Below, piece by piece: positions 1 through 9,400 of a DNA stretch of 64,000 bases. Origin of the DNA: Nitrospira sp. Lineage in GTDB: Bacteria > Nitrospirota > Nitrospiria > Nitrospirales > Nitrospiraceae. The first letter of the stretch is position 1; each line of letters starts with the position of its first letter. Position numbers and translations under genes: made by a program. The notes below the pieces were generated by a model. That model made no database searches and was not told the DNA's origin. It worked only from the letters and a program-made list of their open reading frames with translations. The DNA lies in assembly GCA_020846195.1 (NCBI GenBank), contig JADLEJ010000022.1, positions 1-64,000 on the forward strand, given 5' to 3'.

Positions 1-78
1 AGATGACGGACGGTGCGATGGACGAGGAGCGGCGATGCGGAACGACCGGACAACGGCAACCGTCCAAAGGAGTATGAC

Positions 79-525
79 ATGAAAGCGCACTATCTTGGCC
101 ACGTGGTGTTTTATGTGAAGGATCTGCAGCGGTCGCTCGCGTTTTACCGGGATCTGCTGGGCTTCCAGGAAGTGGGGAGAATTTTCAATGGCGCTGCGGC
201 GGGGCTCACATCCGGCCGCACGCATCATGAGCTGCTGCTGATACAAGTGGGCGACGCGCCGGGGCCTCTGCAAGGCCGGCGGCGCGGGCTGTATCACATT
301 GGCATTAAGGTCGGCGACAGCCTCGATGAACTGCGCGCCGCGAAGCGTGAACTGGAGCAGGCCGGTGTGACGATCGACGGCATGAGCGATCACACCGTGA
401 GCCAAAGTCTGTATCTTCAGGATCCCGACGGCAATGAAGTCGAGGTGTATGTCGATGCGGAGCAGTCGGTGTGGGAAAACGATCCGGCGGCCGTGGTGTC
501 CCCGATCAAGCCGTTATATCTCTAA
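79..525 (+). CDS. VOC (glyoxalase/bleomycin-resistance fold) family protein
   Basis: A 148-residue single-domain protein of the vicinal oxygen chelate superfamily. The N-terminal strand-helix unit (GHVVFYVKDLQRSLAFYRDLLGF) is the typical opening of the fold, HIGIKV begins the second half-module, and DPDGNEVEVYVD is the usual C-terminal metal-ligand strand. These metal enzymes include glyoxalases, extradiol dioxygenases and resistance proteins, so the substrate cannot be told from sequence. The ATG at 79 is preferred over the upstream start in the ORF track because AAAGGAG lies just upstream and homology begins there. It sits 31 bases ahead of a cytochrome c gene on the same strand. Confidence 0.85.
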   Translation: MKAHYLGHVVFYVKDLQRSLAFYRDLLGFQEVGRIFNGAAAGLTSGRTHHELLLIQVGDAPGPLQGRRRGLYHIGIKVGDSLDELRAAKRELEQAGVTIDGMSDHTVSQSLYLQDPDGNEVEVYVDAEQSVWENDPAAVVSPIKPLYL

Positions 526-556
526 AAAGATCGCAGGTGCGATGGAAAGGCCGATC

Positions 557-922
557 ATGAACAAGGGTTTGGCATGTGTGGGCATTGCGGCAGCCGCCAG
601 CCTCTTCCCGTGGCTGTTTGGGGTGAATAGCCCTGTTGCGCATGCGGCGGCGGGAGATGCCAAAAAGGGCAAGGTTGTGTACGAGAAGAGCTGCGTGCTC
701 TGTCACGGGCCGCAGGGCCGGGGGGATGGCCCCGTCGGAAAGACGGTCATTCCTCCCGCAGCCGATTTCACAAGCGCGGCGAGCAAGAAAAAGCCCGATG
801 CCGAATTGCTTGCCACGATCGAGAATGGACGGCCGTCGACGGCCATGGTGGCCTGGAAAGGTCAGTTGTCGGAGGCGGAGATTCAGGACGTCCTCGCCTA
901 TGTCAATAGTCTGCGACGGTAA
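557..922 (+). CDS. small periplasmic c-type cytochrome
   Basis: A 121-residue mono-heme cytochrome c. A hydrophobic signal peptide ending near AHAA directs it to the periplasm. The mature part holds the heme motif CVLCH and a probable distal methionine in the segment STAMVAWKG, followed by a C-terminal helix (EIQDVLAYVNSLR) typical of class I cytochromes. The start at 557 is chosen because GGAAAGG is correctly spaced before it; the longer ORF overlaps the upstream gene. A role in electron transfer is inferred from the fold; the redox partner is unknown. Confidence 0.88.
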   Translation: MNKGLACVGIAAAASLFPWLFGVNSPVAHAAAGDAKKGKVVYEKSCVLCHGPQGRGDGPVGKTVIPPAADFTSAASKKKPDAELLATIENGRPSTAMVAWKGQLSEAEIQDVLAYVNSLRR

Positions 923-975
923 TTCACGGAAGCAAGAGCATCGTTCACTTCACACGTTCACCAAAAGGAGATCCC

Positions 976-1212
976 ATGGAGAAGCCAGTCATTGCGGCGA
1001 AGCAACCGGCGGTGTTGTCGTTGGAGCCAGGCACCTATTATTGGTGCCGGTGCGGCCGTTCGAAGAATCAGCCGTTCTGCGATGGGTCGCACAAGGGCAC
1101 CGAGTTCACGCCGATGGAATTTACGACGACCGAGAAGAAAACGGTAGCGTTGTGCCAGTGCAAGCAGACGAAGAACCCGCCGTTTTGCGATGGGTCGCAC
1201 AAGGCGCTGTAA
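976..1212 (+). CDS. double CDGSH-type iron-sulfur protein
   Basis: A 78-residue protein with two copies of the CDGSH motif (CxC...PFCDGSH): CRCGRSKNQPFCDGSH and CQCKQTKNPPFCDGSH. Each motif binds a [2Fe-2S] cluster through three cysteines and one histidine in characterised relatives (mitoNEET family). No signal peptide or membrane anchor is visible, so it is probably cytoplasmic. AAAGGAG precedes the ATG. It follows the cytochrome gene after 53 bases. A redox or iron-sulfur handling role is likely, but its partner is not identifiable here. Confidence 0.9.
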   Translation: MEKPVIAAKQPAVLSLEPGTYYWCRCGRSKNQPFCDGSHKGTEFTPMEFTTTEKKTVALCQCKQTKNPPFCDGSHKAL

Positions 1213-1220
1213 GAAGCACG

Positions 1221-2090
1221 CTAGTCGGGTTGCCGCTTCCAGCGATTATGCAGCCAGAGCCAGCTTTCGGGGTGGCGTCGGATCACCTGTTCGAATTGCG
1301 TGGCCATGACCTGGGTGTAGACCTGGATTCGCGCCGCCGGATCTTCGACCGGGGGAAAGACGACGGGCTCGAACACGAGGCGGAACCGCGCGCCGGTGCG
1401 GATGAGATAGGCAAACATGACCGGCGCGCCGGTGCGGATGTGCAGCAAGGCCGGCAATGTCGTGGAGGAGGCCGGGCGGCCGAAGAATTCGACGAAGACG
1501 CCTCCACTCGACAAACTCTGGTCGATCATCATGCCGATGATGCCTTTGTTCTTGAGGCATTTCAGCGAGGCTTTCACGGCGTCTTTGGGAAGGATGATAT
1601 TCAACCCGCTGGCCGTGCGCTTCTCATAGACCCAGCGGTCGATCAAGGTATTGCGGACTGGCCGGGCGATGACGGTCATGTTGCCATAGAGGCGCTGCAC
1701 CAGCGCGCCGGTCAGCTCCCAGTTGGTGAAATGGGCGGTGAGGCCGACAATGCCTTTGCCCTCTTTGAGGGCGGCTTCGACGTATTCCCGGCCCTCGATA
1801 TCGACCGAGCGGTCGAGGGACCCGCCGGTAAAGTCTGACACGCGGGAAAATTCGACGGCGAGCCGGCCGAGATTACGCCAGACTTCTTCCGCAATGCGCG
1901 CGCGCGCGGCGTCCGATTTGTCCGGGAACGAGAGCGCCAGGTTGCGCAGCACGAGGTCGCGTCGTTTGGCGATGACATGCGAGACGGCCAGGCTGAGCTG
2001 TTCTCCGAGCCCGATGGCCCATGAACGCGGCAGCGCATGAAAGAGCAGGTCGGCGAAACGCACCAGGGCATACTCAAAAGCCTTTTTCAT
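1221..2090 (-). CDS. lysophospholipid/lipid A acyltransferase (LpxL/HtrB family)
   Basis: A 289-residue inner-membrane-associated acyltransferase. The catalytic HX4(D/E) motif appears as HFTNWE, followed by further family blocks (VIARPVRN, MMIDQSL, RHPESWLWLHNRWK) that match lipid A late acyltransferases. These enzymes add secondary acyl chains to lipid A precursors at the cytoplasmic face. The ORF track extends 72 codons further, but the start at 2090 (MKKAFEYALVRF) matches the family's usual beginning. It is convergent with the CDGSH gene (8-base gap) and divergent from the sigma-54 regulator. Confidence 0.88.
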   Translation of the reverse strand: MKKAFEYALVRFADLLFHALPRSWAIGLGEQLSLAVSHVIAKRRDLVLRNLALSFPDKSDAARARIAEEVWRNLGRLAVEFSRVSDFTGGSLDRSVDIEGREYVEAALKEGKGIVGLTAHFTNWELTGALVQRLYGNMTVIARPVRNTLIDRWVYEKRTASGLNIILPKDAVKASLKCLKNKGIIGMMIDQSLSSGGVFVEFFGRPASSTTLPALLHIRTGAPVMFAYLIRTGARFRLVFEPVVFPPVEDPAARIQVYTQVMATQFEQVIRRHPESWLWLHNRWKRQPD

Positions 2091-2269
2091 CTTAGGGAAG
2101 CACCTGCCCTTTGCGCTCTGCGCGTTCGCCGGTGACGCGGATCGATTGCCGGAGGCCAAGAATAGGCGAGTCGACCGGGTTCCGCAATCATTTTGCGCGG
2201 CGCCTGTTGCCGCCGCGATGGCAATATGATCGTTGCGTACCGGTGTCGCCGGGGGCATACTATGCCGCC

Positions 2270-4894
2270 ATGGACGACGGTTCACCCGCACAAACCGCCG
2301 AGACAAATGAAGCCCGGCTCTGCGCGCTGCTGAAAGTGTCCGAGGCCATCGCGGCTCACCGCGACCTCACGGCCCTGTTCCGGGATCTTGCGCAGCGCCT
2401 CCCCGCCGTGACGCCCTTCGATTTCATCGGCTTGATCCTCCACGATCCGGCAACGCATCGGATGAAACTCCATGTGTTGGAAACGGCGCCGGCTCGTTCC
2501 CATGGGACCGGCCTCGACGGGCTGGAATTGCCGGTCGAGGAATCGGCGACCGGCTGGGTCTGGACCCATCAGCAACCGTTGATCATTCCCTCGCTCGCCG
2601 ACGAAACCCGGTTCGCCAAAGGCATCGCGGCGTTCCGTGGGATTGGGGTCCAATCCGTGTGCCTCCTGCCATTGACCACCGCGATGAGCCGGCTGGGAGC
2701 GATCGGATTCGGGAGTCTTGAGCCCCATGCCTTTCACGCCAAAGACGTGGTTCTTCTCGATCAGGTGGCGAAGCAAGTGGCCGTCGCCGTGGACAACGCG
2801 CTCAATTTTGCCAGCGCGCACCTGTCGCAGCGCGCGCTGGTCCGGGAGCGGGACCGGTTGAATCTGCTGTTGGACATCAACCATGCCATTAATGCGACGC
2901 TCGACCTCAAGCAACTGCTGTCGGCGATTGCCACGTCGCTTCGCCGCGTCATGCCGCATGAACGGACCGCGCTGCTCTTGTACGAACCGGATCACGAGCG
3001 GTTTAGGCTGCATGCGCTCAATTTCGACCTCACGAAGGGGTTTCTGTCCGAAGGAGAGCTGGCGCCGGTCGATGGTTCTCCGGCAGGGATCGCCCTTCGC
3101 TCACGCCGACCGTTTTATTATGTCAAAACCGATCTTCAGAATTTTCGTTCCGAGGTCGCCGACCGCCTGCTGGCGGAAGGCATTCAATCGGCCTACTGCG
3201 TTCCACTGCTCTTGCATGATCGTGCTGTGGGCGTCTTGACGATCAGCAGCCTGACCGAACAGACCTTCGAGGCCGGCGACATCGCGCTCTTGGAAGAGGC
3301 GGCCAAGCAGATGGCCATCGCGGTCGAACACGCACTGAACTATGGCCAGGTCCTCAGCGCCCGCCAAGAGTTGGCCAGAGAGCGGGACCGGTTGCAGTTG
3401 CTGCTGGAGACGAGCCAGGCGGTCGCCTCTCACCTGGAAGTGCGGGATCTCTTTGCCTCGATGACGGCCAGCATCCGCCGCGTGCTTAAGGCGGATGTCA
3501 TCAGTTTGACCCTGTTGGATCCCGAGTTGAACCGATTGAAGCTGTACGCCTTGGACTTTCCCGGGCGCAAGGAGTTTCTCGAAGAAGGAACCGTCTACGC
3601 GCTGAGCGAATGCCCGGCGGGCGCGGCGATCGCGCAGCGAGAGCCGGTGGTGCTCAACCGGCAAGAGCTCGATCGATCGGCAAGCGCGGTCTCCAAACGG
3701 CTCGTGGCCGAAGGGGTCGCATCGGTTTGCTGCATTCCCCTGCTGTTACGTGACCGGACACTTGGCACGTTGAATATCGGGAGCTTTCAAGAAGGGGTCT
3801 TCACGCAGGCGAATGTCGAGATGTTGAGCGAGGTGGCCAAGCAGATCGCGCTGGCCGTCGCCAATTCACTGGCCTACCAGGAGATCGCCGCGCTCAAGGA
3901 CAAGCTGGCTAAGGAAAAGCTGTACCTCGAAGAGGAAATTCAGACGGGCTACAACTTCGAGGAAATCGTCGGCGACAGCCAGGCGCTGAAACGAGTGCTC
4001 CATCAGGTCAAGACCGTGGCGGCGACCGATTCCACCGTGCTGATTCTGGGCGAAACGGGCGGCGGAAAGGAACTGGTCGCGCGGGCGCTCCACAATCTGA
4101 GCGCCCGGCGGGAGCGCGCCTTCGTCAAGCTCAACTGCGCGGCCATTCCGACGGGCCTGCTCGAAAGCGAGCTCTTCGGGCATGAAAAAGGGGCGTTCAC
4201 GGGAGCGATCGCCACGAAGATCGGCCGGTTTGAATCGGCCGACGGCGGCACGCTCTTTCTCGACGAAGTGGGTGAAATTCCATTGGAACTGCAAGTGAAA
4301 CTGCTGCGAGTGCTGCAGGAGCAGGAATTCGAGCGGCTGGGGAGCACCCGCACCATTCGCGTGAATGTCCGCGTGCTATCCGCAACGAATCGCGATCTGG
4401 CGCAGCTGGCGGAAGACAAGGAGTTTCGCAGCGATCTGTACTACCGGCTCAATGTGTTCCCGATTACGATGCCGCCGCTGCGCGAGCGCGCGGAGGACAT
4501 TCCCGCGCTCACCAGGCATTTCGCGCAGAAGTTCGCCCTACGCATGGGCAAGCGCATCGAGACGATTCCCTCGGAATCCATGAAGGCGCTCCAGCGGTAT
4601 TCCTGGCCGGGCAATGTGCGGGAGCTTGAAAATTTTGTCGAGCGCGCCGTGATCCTGACTCACGGGACGGATCTCTTTGTGCCAGTCGCCGAATTGAAGC
4701 GGCCGAAGAACCATGCGGCGCCGTCCGGGACGACGGCGACGCTCGAACAGGCGGAGCGGGACCATATTCTGAAAACCCTCCGTGAAACCCAGTGGGTCAT
4801 CGGCGGTTCATCGGGAGCTGCCGTCAAGCTCGGCATGAAACGCACGACGCTCCAATCCAAGATGCAAAAACTGGGGATCTCCCGTCCGAACTGA
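2270..4894 (+). CDS. sigma-54-dependent transcriptional activator with three GAF domains (FhlA-like)
   Basis: An 874-residue regulator. Three consecutive GAF modules (roughly residues 20-190, 210-365 and 385-545) each contain the SAxCVPL/SVCCIPL-type core strand and are separated by helical linkers. An AAA+ sigma-54 activator domain follows, with Walker A GETGGGKE, the sigma-54 contact loop GAFTGA, and [10 protein letters not shown] as Walker B. A Fis-type helix-turn-helix ([16 protein letters not shown]) ends the protein, as in FhlA. The start at 2270 is chosen because residues upstream lack domain similarity. It probably senses small ligands and drives sigma-54 promoters; no clear -24/-12 site was found nearby. 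The neighbouring copper genes are a possible but unproven target. Confidence 0.92.
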   Translation: MDDGSPAQTAETNEARLCALLKVSEAIAAHRDLTALFRDLAQRLPAVTPFDFIGLILHDPATHRMKLHVLETAPARSHGTGLDGLELPVEESATGWVWTHQQPLIIPSLADETRFAKGIAAFRGIGVQSVCLLPLTTAMSRLGAIGFGSLEPHAFHAKDVVLLDQVAKQVAVAVDNALNFASAHLSQRALVRERDRLNLLLDINHAINATLDLKQLLSAIATSLRRVMPHERTALLLYEPDHERFRLHALNFDLTKGFLSEGELAPVDGSPAGIALRSRRPFYYVKTDLQNFRSEVADRLLAEGIQSAYCVPLLLHDRAVGVLTISSLTEQTFEAGDIALLEEAAKQMAIAVEHALNYGQVLSARQELARERDRLQLLLETSQAVASHLEVRDLFASMTASIRRVLKADVISLTLLDPELNRLKLYALDFPGRKEFLEEGTVYALSECPAGAAIAQREPVVLNRQELDRSASAVSKRLVAEGVASVCCIPLLLRDRTLGTLNIGSFQEGVFTQANVEMLSEVAKQIALAVANSLAYQEIAALKDKLAKEKLYLEEEIQTGYNFEEIVGDSQALKRVLHQVKTVAATDSTVLILGETGGGKELVARALHNLSARRERAFVKLNCAAIPTGLLESELFGHEKGAFTGAIATKIGRFESADGGTLFLDEVGEIPLELQVKLLRVLQEQEFERLGSTRTIRVNVRVLSATNRDLAQLAEDKEFRSDLYYRLNVFPITMPPLRERAEDIPALTRHFAQKFALRMGKRIETIPSESMKALQRYSWPGNVRELENFVERAVILTHGTDLFVPVAELKRPKNHAAPSGTTATLEQAERDHILKTLRETQWVIGGSSGAAVKLGMKRTTLQSKMQKLGISRPN

Positions 4895-5130
4895 GCCTCG
4901 CCGCAGGTCCAATAGCTCGCCAGCGTTTCTCTTCCCCTGCCGTCGCGTGGTCCGGCCGCATGCTGTTGCCCCTCTTGACGGTTTTGCCCGATGCCGCGAC
5001 CGCAGCCGTATTTTCTCCTTCCGATATTCCCCACTGTAATAATCGGCCGCCTCTTCCGTCTGTGAGATGACAGGGCCTTTCGATCACCGGGAGGCCAATC
5101 TGACATCGCCTGACATAGAAGGAGGGAACC

Positions 5131-5349
5131 ATGAACGATGTAACTTTGAAGATCGATGGCATGAGCTGCGGACACTGTGTTGGGCAAGTGCGGAATGCCC
5201 TGGCGCGATTGGACGGGGTGCAAACGCATCAGGTGACCGTCGGCCAGGCCAGTGTGAGCTACGATCCAGAGGCCGTGGCCGTGGCGGCAATTATCGAGGC
5301 GGTGACACGGGCGGGCTATGAGGTCCGAGCCGTCGAGAGGGCCGCATGA
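5131..5349 (+). CDS. copper chaperone / heavy-metal-associated (HMA) domain protein
   Basis: A 72-residue single HMA domain with the metal motif GMSCGHC near residue 10, the ferredoxin-like fold pattern and the usual YDPEAV strand. Such CopZ-type proteins carry Cu(I) in the cytoplasm to a P-type ATPase. AGAAGGAGGG precedes the ATG. Its stop codon overlaps the start of the ATPase gene in ATGA, so the two are almost certainly co-translated and work as a chaperone-pump pair. Confidence 0.92.
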   Translation: MNDVTLKIDGMSCGHCVGQVRNALARLDGVQTHQVTVGQASVSYDPEAVAVAAIIEAVTRAGYEVRAVERAA

Positions 5350-7802
5350 CCAGGATGGATTGGTTCACGATCATTGCCGGCGTTGCCGCCATAGGCTGGA
5401 TCAACTGGTATTTTTTTCTCGCCCAGTCTCGCGGGTTGCCGGCGGACCAGCCCAAGGGCGCGGGACTGGCGGGAGGAAAACGGGCGAGCTTCACCATCGA
5501 GGGCATGACCTGCGCGGCCTGCCAGGCCAGGGTGCAACGGACGCTTGAGCAGGAACCGGCGGTGCTGGAAGCCTCGGTCAATCTGCTCTTAAAGACCGCG
5601 GACGTGACCTACGATCCGGCGGCTACGTCGCCGGACAGGCTCGCCGCGCTGGTGCGTGGCACCGGGTACGAAGCGGAGCGTATTGTCCCGGGCGGGAATG
5701 CGCGGGAAGAGCAGGACACTCGCGATGCGGCGCAGGAAGAAGAGTTCAACAACCTGAGAGTGAAGGCGGCGGTGAGCGGAGTCATCGGTGCCGTGGCGAT
5801 GGTGCTGTCGATGCCGCTGATGGGAGGGGCCGGCTCCGCTCACGACCCGGTTATGCAATGGGCTGTGGAGGCACTGTCCCCGGTCTTGATGGCGGTCGCG
5901 CCCTGGCTGTTTACAATGCCGCCGTTCCTGCTCGCTCTCGCCCTGCTGGTGGCCACGCTGTTCGTCATGGCCTGGGCCGGGCGGCATTTTTATGTGCGGG
6001 CCTGGGCGGCCTTCCGCCACCATGCAGCGGATATGAATACGCTGGTCGCAGTGGGGACCGCCGCCGCGTTGCTCTATTCGCTCCTCGCCACGCTGGCGCC
6101 AGGGTTTTTTCTCTCCCGGGGAGTCGCGGCGGATCTCTATTACGAAGCCGTCATCATGATCATTGCGCTGATTCTGACGGGCAACGCGCTGGAAGCCAGG
6201 GCCAAACGGCAGACCTCCCTTGCCCTGCGGGGCCTCGCGTCTCTTCAGCCGAAGCGCGCGCGGGTTGCCCGGGAGCACGCCGAGGCCGATGTGCCGGTTG
6301 AAGAGGTGCGGCCAGGAGACATTATCCTCGTCCGTCCCGGCGAAGGCATTCCGGTGGATGGCGAGGTGATCTCAGGGAGCGGCTCCGTGGACGAGTCGAT
6401 GCTGACCGGCGAGCCGCTGCCGGTCGTGAAGCGGGCGGGCGATCGCGTGATCGGCGGCACGATCAATAAGACCGGGGCGATCCGTTACAGAGCCACTACG
6501 GTCGGCGCCGGGAGTGTGCTCGCCCACATTATGTCTCTGATGCGCGAGGCGCAGAGTTCGCGTGCCCCGATTCAGAAACTGGCCGATCGGGTGAGCGGGA
6601 TCTTCGTGCCGGTGGTGTTGTCGCTGGCGGTGGCGACGTTCATGGTCTGGTTCCTGGCCGCCGGCCAGGCTCCGGCGGTCCGGGCCTTTGCCGCCGCAGT
6701 GGCGGTCTTGATTATCGCCTGCCCCTGCGCGATGGGCCTGGCCGTTCCGACCGCCGTGATGGTGGCGACGGGCAAGGGCGCGCAACTCGGCATCCTGATG
6801 AAAGGCGGAGAAGCGCTGCAACGGGCCAGTCAAGTCACCACCGTCGTCCTCGACAAGACCGGCACGGTGACGGAGGGGTTTCCATCTGTCACCGATGTGG
6901 CTCTGCAAGAGACGCCCCGTTGGACTGAACAGGGTCTGTTGCGGCTGGTTGCGGCCGTGGAAACCTTGTCGGAACATCCGCTCGCCGAGGCGATGGTGCG
7001 GTATGCCAGGGATCGCTCAATCGACATCGCATCGGCGGCGGAATCGTTCGAGTCGTTGAGTGGGCGCGGCGTTACCGGGGTCGTTGAAGGACATGCGGTG
7101 GCGGTGGGCAACGCCAGGCTGATGGCGGACTATTCGGTCGACACGAGCGTTGCCGGTGAAACGGCTGGACAATTTGCCGCGGCAGGCAAGACGCCGGTGT
7201 ATGTCGCGATCGACGGGCGGCTCGCGGCGGTGATCGCCATTGCCGATGCGGTGAAGCCCGGCTCGCCGGACGCGATCGCGCGGTTGAAGCGGATGAGACT
7301 CACGGTTGCCATGCTTACGGGCGACCATCAAGGGACGGCCGAGGCGGTGGCGCGGGCGAACGGGATTGACCGGGTTGTGGCGGGCGTTCTGCCGGAGGGG
7401 AAGGTGGCGGAGATCAAGCGGCTGCAGGAGGCCGGGGAAGTGGTGGCGATGGTCGGAGACGGCATCAATGACGCGCCGGCTCTGGCGCAAGCCGATGTCG
7501 GCATTGCGGTTGGAACTGGGGCGGACATTGCCCGGGAAGCCAGCGACGTCACGTTGATGCGGCCGGACCTTCGGGCGGTCGTCTCCACGATTCTGCTGGC
7601 GCGCCGGACGATGCAGGTGATGAAGCAGAACCTGTTCTGGGCATTTGCCTATAACGTCGTCGGAATCCCAATTGCGGCAGGCGCCCTCTATCCGGCATTC
7701 GGACTGTTGTTGAGTCCCGTTCTGGCCAGCGCTGCGATGGCGTTCAGTTCCGTGAGCGTGTTGTCGAACAGTTTGCGGCTTCAGCAAACCAGGGTTCTGT
7801 AA
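5346..7802 (+). CDS. copA: copper-translocating P1B-type ATPase
   Basis: An 818-residue heavy-metal pump. It starts with an unusual hydrophobic segment (residues about 5-27) before an HMA domain with GMTCAAC. The core has the transmembrane copper motif CPC ([13 protein letters not shown]), phosphorylation site DKTGT, actuator motif TGE (MLTGEPLPV), an HP motif (SEHPLAEA), the TGD hinge and GDGINDAP. It exports Cu(I) across the inner membrane at the cost of ATP. It overlaps the chaperone gene by 4 bases. The extra N-terminal helix would put the HMA domain behind a membrane anchor. Confidence 0.95.
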   Translation: MTRMDWFTIIAGVAAIGWINWYFFLAQSRGLPADQPKGAGLAGGKRASFTIEGMTCAACQARVQRTLEQEPAVLEASVNLLLKTADVTYDPAATSPDRLAALVRGTGYEAERIVPGGNAREEQDTRDAAQEEEFNNLRVKAAVSGVIGAVAMVLSMPLMGGAGSAHDPVMQWAVEALSPVLMAVAPWLFTMPPFLLALALLVATLFVMAWAGRHFYVRAWAAFRHHAADMNTLVAVGTAAALLYSLLATLAPGFFLSRGVAADLYYEAVIMIIALILTGNALEARAKRQTSLALRGLASLQPKRARVAREHAEADVPVEEVRPGDIILVRPGEGIPVDGEVISGSGSVDESMLTGEPLPVVKRAGDRVIGGTINKTGAIRYRATTVGAGSVLAHIMSLMREAQSSRAPIQKLADRVSGIFVPVVLSLAVATFMVWFLAAGQAPAVRAFAAAVAVLIIACPCAMGLAVPTAVMVATGKGAQLGILMKGGEALQRASQVTTVVLDKTGTVTEGFPSVTDVALQETPRWTEQGLLRLVAAVETLSEHPLAEAMVRYARDRSIDIASAAESFESLSGRGVTGVVEGHAVAVGNARLMADYSVDTSVAGETAGQFAAAGKTPVYVAIDGRLAAVIAIADAVKPGSPDAIARLKRMRLTVAMLTGDHQGTAEAVARANGIDRVVAGVLPEGKVAEIKRLQEAGEVVAMVGDGINDAPALAQADVGIAVGTGADIAREASDVTLMRPDLRAVVSTILLARRTMQVMKQNLFWAFAYNVVGIPIAAGALYPAFGLLLSPVLASAAMAFSSVSVLSNSLRLQQTRVL

Positions 7803-8013
7803 TCAGGATGAAGAGCGAGTGCCACCTAGAAATGCCGAGACTTCGGCGAGTGCCGAAATATCGGCTGGTAGGGTTTCGCCAGTTCATCGCTCGATGCACG
7901 ATCAAATGAAAAGTATCCATTGCCTACAACGAGTTACGGGTCTCGAGCGATAAAGGATTAGGCGGAACGGCCTTTGCGATGTATCGAGTTTAGTAGAGGA
8001 TCGCAGGCGCGTC

Positions 8014-8976
8014 ATGAATGAAGCCATTCAGTTTTTGACAGAGTACGGATTGCTGGTACTGCTTGCCGTTGTATTTATCGAGCAGATCGGTTTGCCCTTG
8101 CCGGCTTTTCCGGTCTTGATTGCGGCTGGAGTATTGGCGGCAACTGGGCGCATGAGTCTCTGGATCGCGTTTGGCGGCGCGGTGGCGGTTACGCTTGTGG
8201 CGGATTGGATTTGGTTTGAATTGGGCCGGCGCCAGGGGCGTCGAGTGCTCGATGTGCTCTGCCGCATTGCTCTGGAGCCGGACACCTGCGTGAGACGGAC
8301 AGAGGATTTTTTCATCAAGCACGGCCCTCATTCGCTGATGGCGGCCAAGTTTATTCCCGGGTTGGGCACGGTTGCGCCATCCCTTGCCGGCATCGTCGGA
8401 TTGAGCGCTCCGCTCTTTCTGTTCTACGATAGCCTCGGCGCGGCGATCTGGGCCGGGTCCGGTCTGGGGATCGGCGCGGTTTTTAGCGATCAATTCGAAC
8501 AGGCCGTCGCCTATGTGGAGCGGATTGCGCCGGCGGCGACCGGAACGGGTTTTGGCATTCTGGTGTTCTACATTCTGTACAAGGCGATCGTTCGCCGCCG
8601 GCAGCTCCGCGGCGTGCCTCGGGTGACGGTTGAGCAACTGATGGCCAAGCTCCAGGCGGAGGAGCCTCCCCTGTTGATCGATGTGCGGTCGAGAGCGAGC
8701 GCGGAGGCCGAACCGGGGATTCCAAGCGCGGTCTTGATGTCGTTGGACGAATTGATCCGCCGCCACGATGAACTGCCGCGCCAGCGCGATGTGGTGCTGT
8801 ATTGCGGCTGTCCCAACGATGTCTCGAGCGCTCAGGGAACGCTATTGCTGCACAAGCAGGGATTCACGCGTGTGTGGCCGCTGGCCGGCGGGATCGACGC
8901 CTGGCGGAAGCATGGTGGTGTCGGCGCGGACCTGGAGCCTGGCCGGGCCGTGGCCACTGTGGGCATGGGAGTGTAA
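8014..8976 (+). CDS. DedA-family membrane protein fused to a rhodanese domain
   Basis: A 320-residue two-domain protein. Residues 1-195 are a DedA/SNARE-associated (VTT) integral membrane domain, with the signature stretch FIEQIGLPLPAFP and the conserved KFIPGLGTVAPSLAG motif. Residues about 205-310 are a rhodanese domain with catalytic cysteine in YCGCPND and the closing GGIDAW motif. DedA proteins are linked to lipid translocation and proton-motive-force homeostasis; rhodaneses move sulfane sulfur. The rhodanese domain probably faces the cytoplasm. The STAS-like gene follows after 11 bases. Confidence 0.92.
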   Translation: MNEAIQFLTEYGLLVLLAVVFIEQIGLPLPAFPVLIAAGVLAATGRMSLWIAFGGAVAVTLVADWIWFELGRRQGRRVLDVLCRIALEPDTCVRRTEDFFIKHGPHSLMAAKFIPGLGTVAPSLAGIVGLSAPLFLFYDSLGAAIWAGSGLGIGAVFSDQFEQAVAYVERIAPAATGTGFGILVFYILYKAIVRRRQLRGVPRVTVEQLMAKLQAEEPPLLIDVRSRASAEAEPGIPSAVLMSLDELIRRHDELPRQRDVVLYCGCPNDVSSAQGTLLLHKQGFTRVWPLAGGIDAWRKHGGVGADLEPGRAVATVGMGV

Positions 8977-8987
8977 GGGCGGATGAG

Positions 8988-9305
8988 ATGTTGAAGATCA
9001 CGCCACACATAACGGAACACTCGACGAGACTCGTGCTGGAAGGACGATTGGCCGGGCCCTGGGTGGATGAGCTTGAGCGGGTGTGGCGGGACAGCAAGAA
9101 ATCGAGCGCCAACGCTCTTACCGTGGACCTGACGGGCGTGACTTACATTGAGCAAGAGGGAAAAGGGCTTTTGAGCAGGATGTGGCTGGCTGGAGCGGAG
9201 CTGCTGGCGTCTGGATGTTGCTCTCGGTCTACCTTGGAGGACATTATGTCGGCGGGCCGTTCCGCTCCGTCGAATCGTATTGCGAAGGATTCATCGAACC
9301 AGTAA
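8988..9305 (+). CDS. STAS-like domain protein
   Basis: A 105-residue protein resembling anti-sigma-factor antagonist (STAS) domains: an N-terminal strand pair (TRLVLEGRLAGPWVDELER) and the central strand-turn ALTVDLTGVTYIEQEGKGLL. The phosphorylatable serine of SpoIIAA-type antagonists (usual DSSG) is replaced by EQEG, so switching by serine phosphorylation is unlikely. It lies between the DedA-rhodanese gene and the RND adaptor, all on one strand, as small STAS proteins often do in efflux operons. The start at 8988 (ATG) is chosen because homology begins there. The last 25 residues look less conserved. Confidence 0.72.
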   Translation: MLKITPHITEHSTRLVLEGRLAGPWVDELERVWRDSKKSSANALTVDLTGVTYIEQEGKGLLSRMWLAGAELLASGCCSRSTLEDIMSAGRSAPSNRIAKDSSNQ

Positions 9306-9400
9306 ATATTCGATGGCAGATCTGTGACGCCATTACAGAGCCTTGCGAAGCAGGTCATCGGACCACTAAGATTGCGCCAGGTGTGCAGGAGAACGTATTC

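Noticed and set aside
636-1838. 400-residue plus-strand frame
   Set aside because: It overlaps three better genes in different frames (cytochrome c, CDGSH protein and acyltransferase).
4895-5130. Sigma-54 (-24/-12) promoter for the copper genes
   Set aside because: No GG-N10-GC arrangement with the expected flanks was found; a TAATAAT run near 5037 lacks a good -35.
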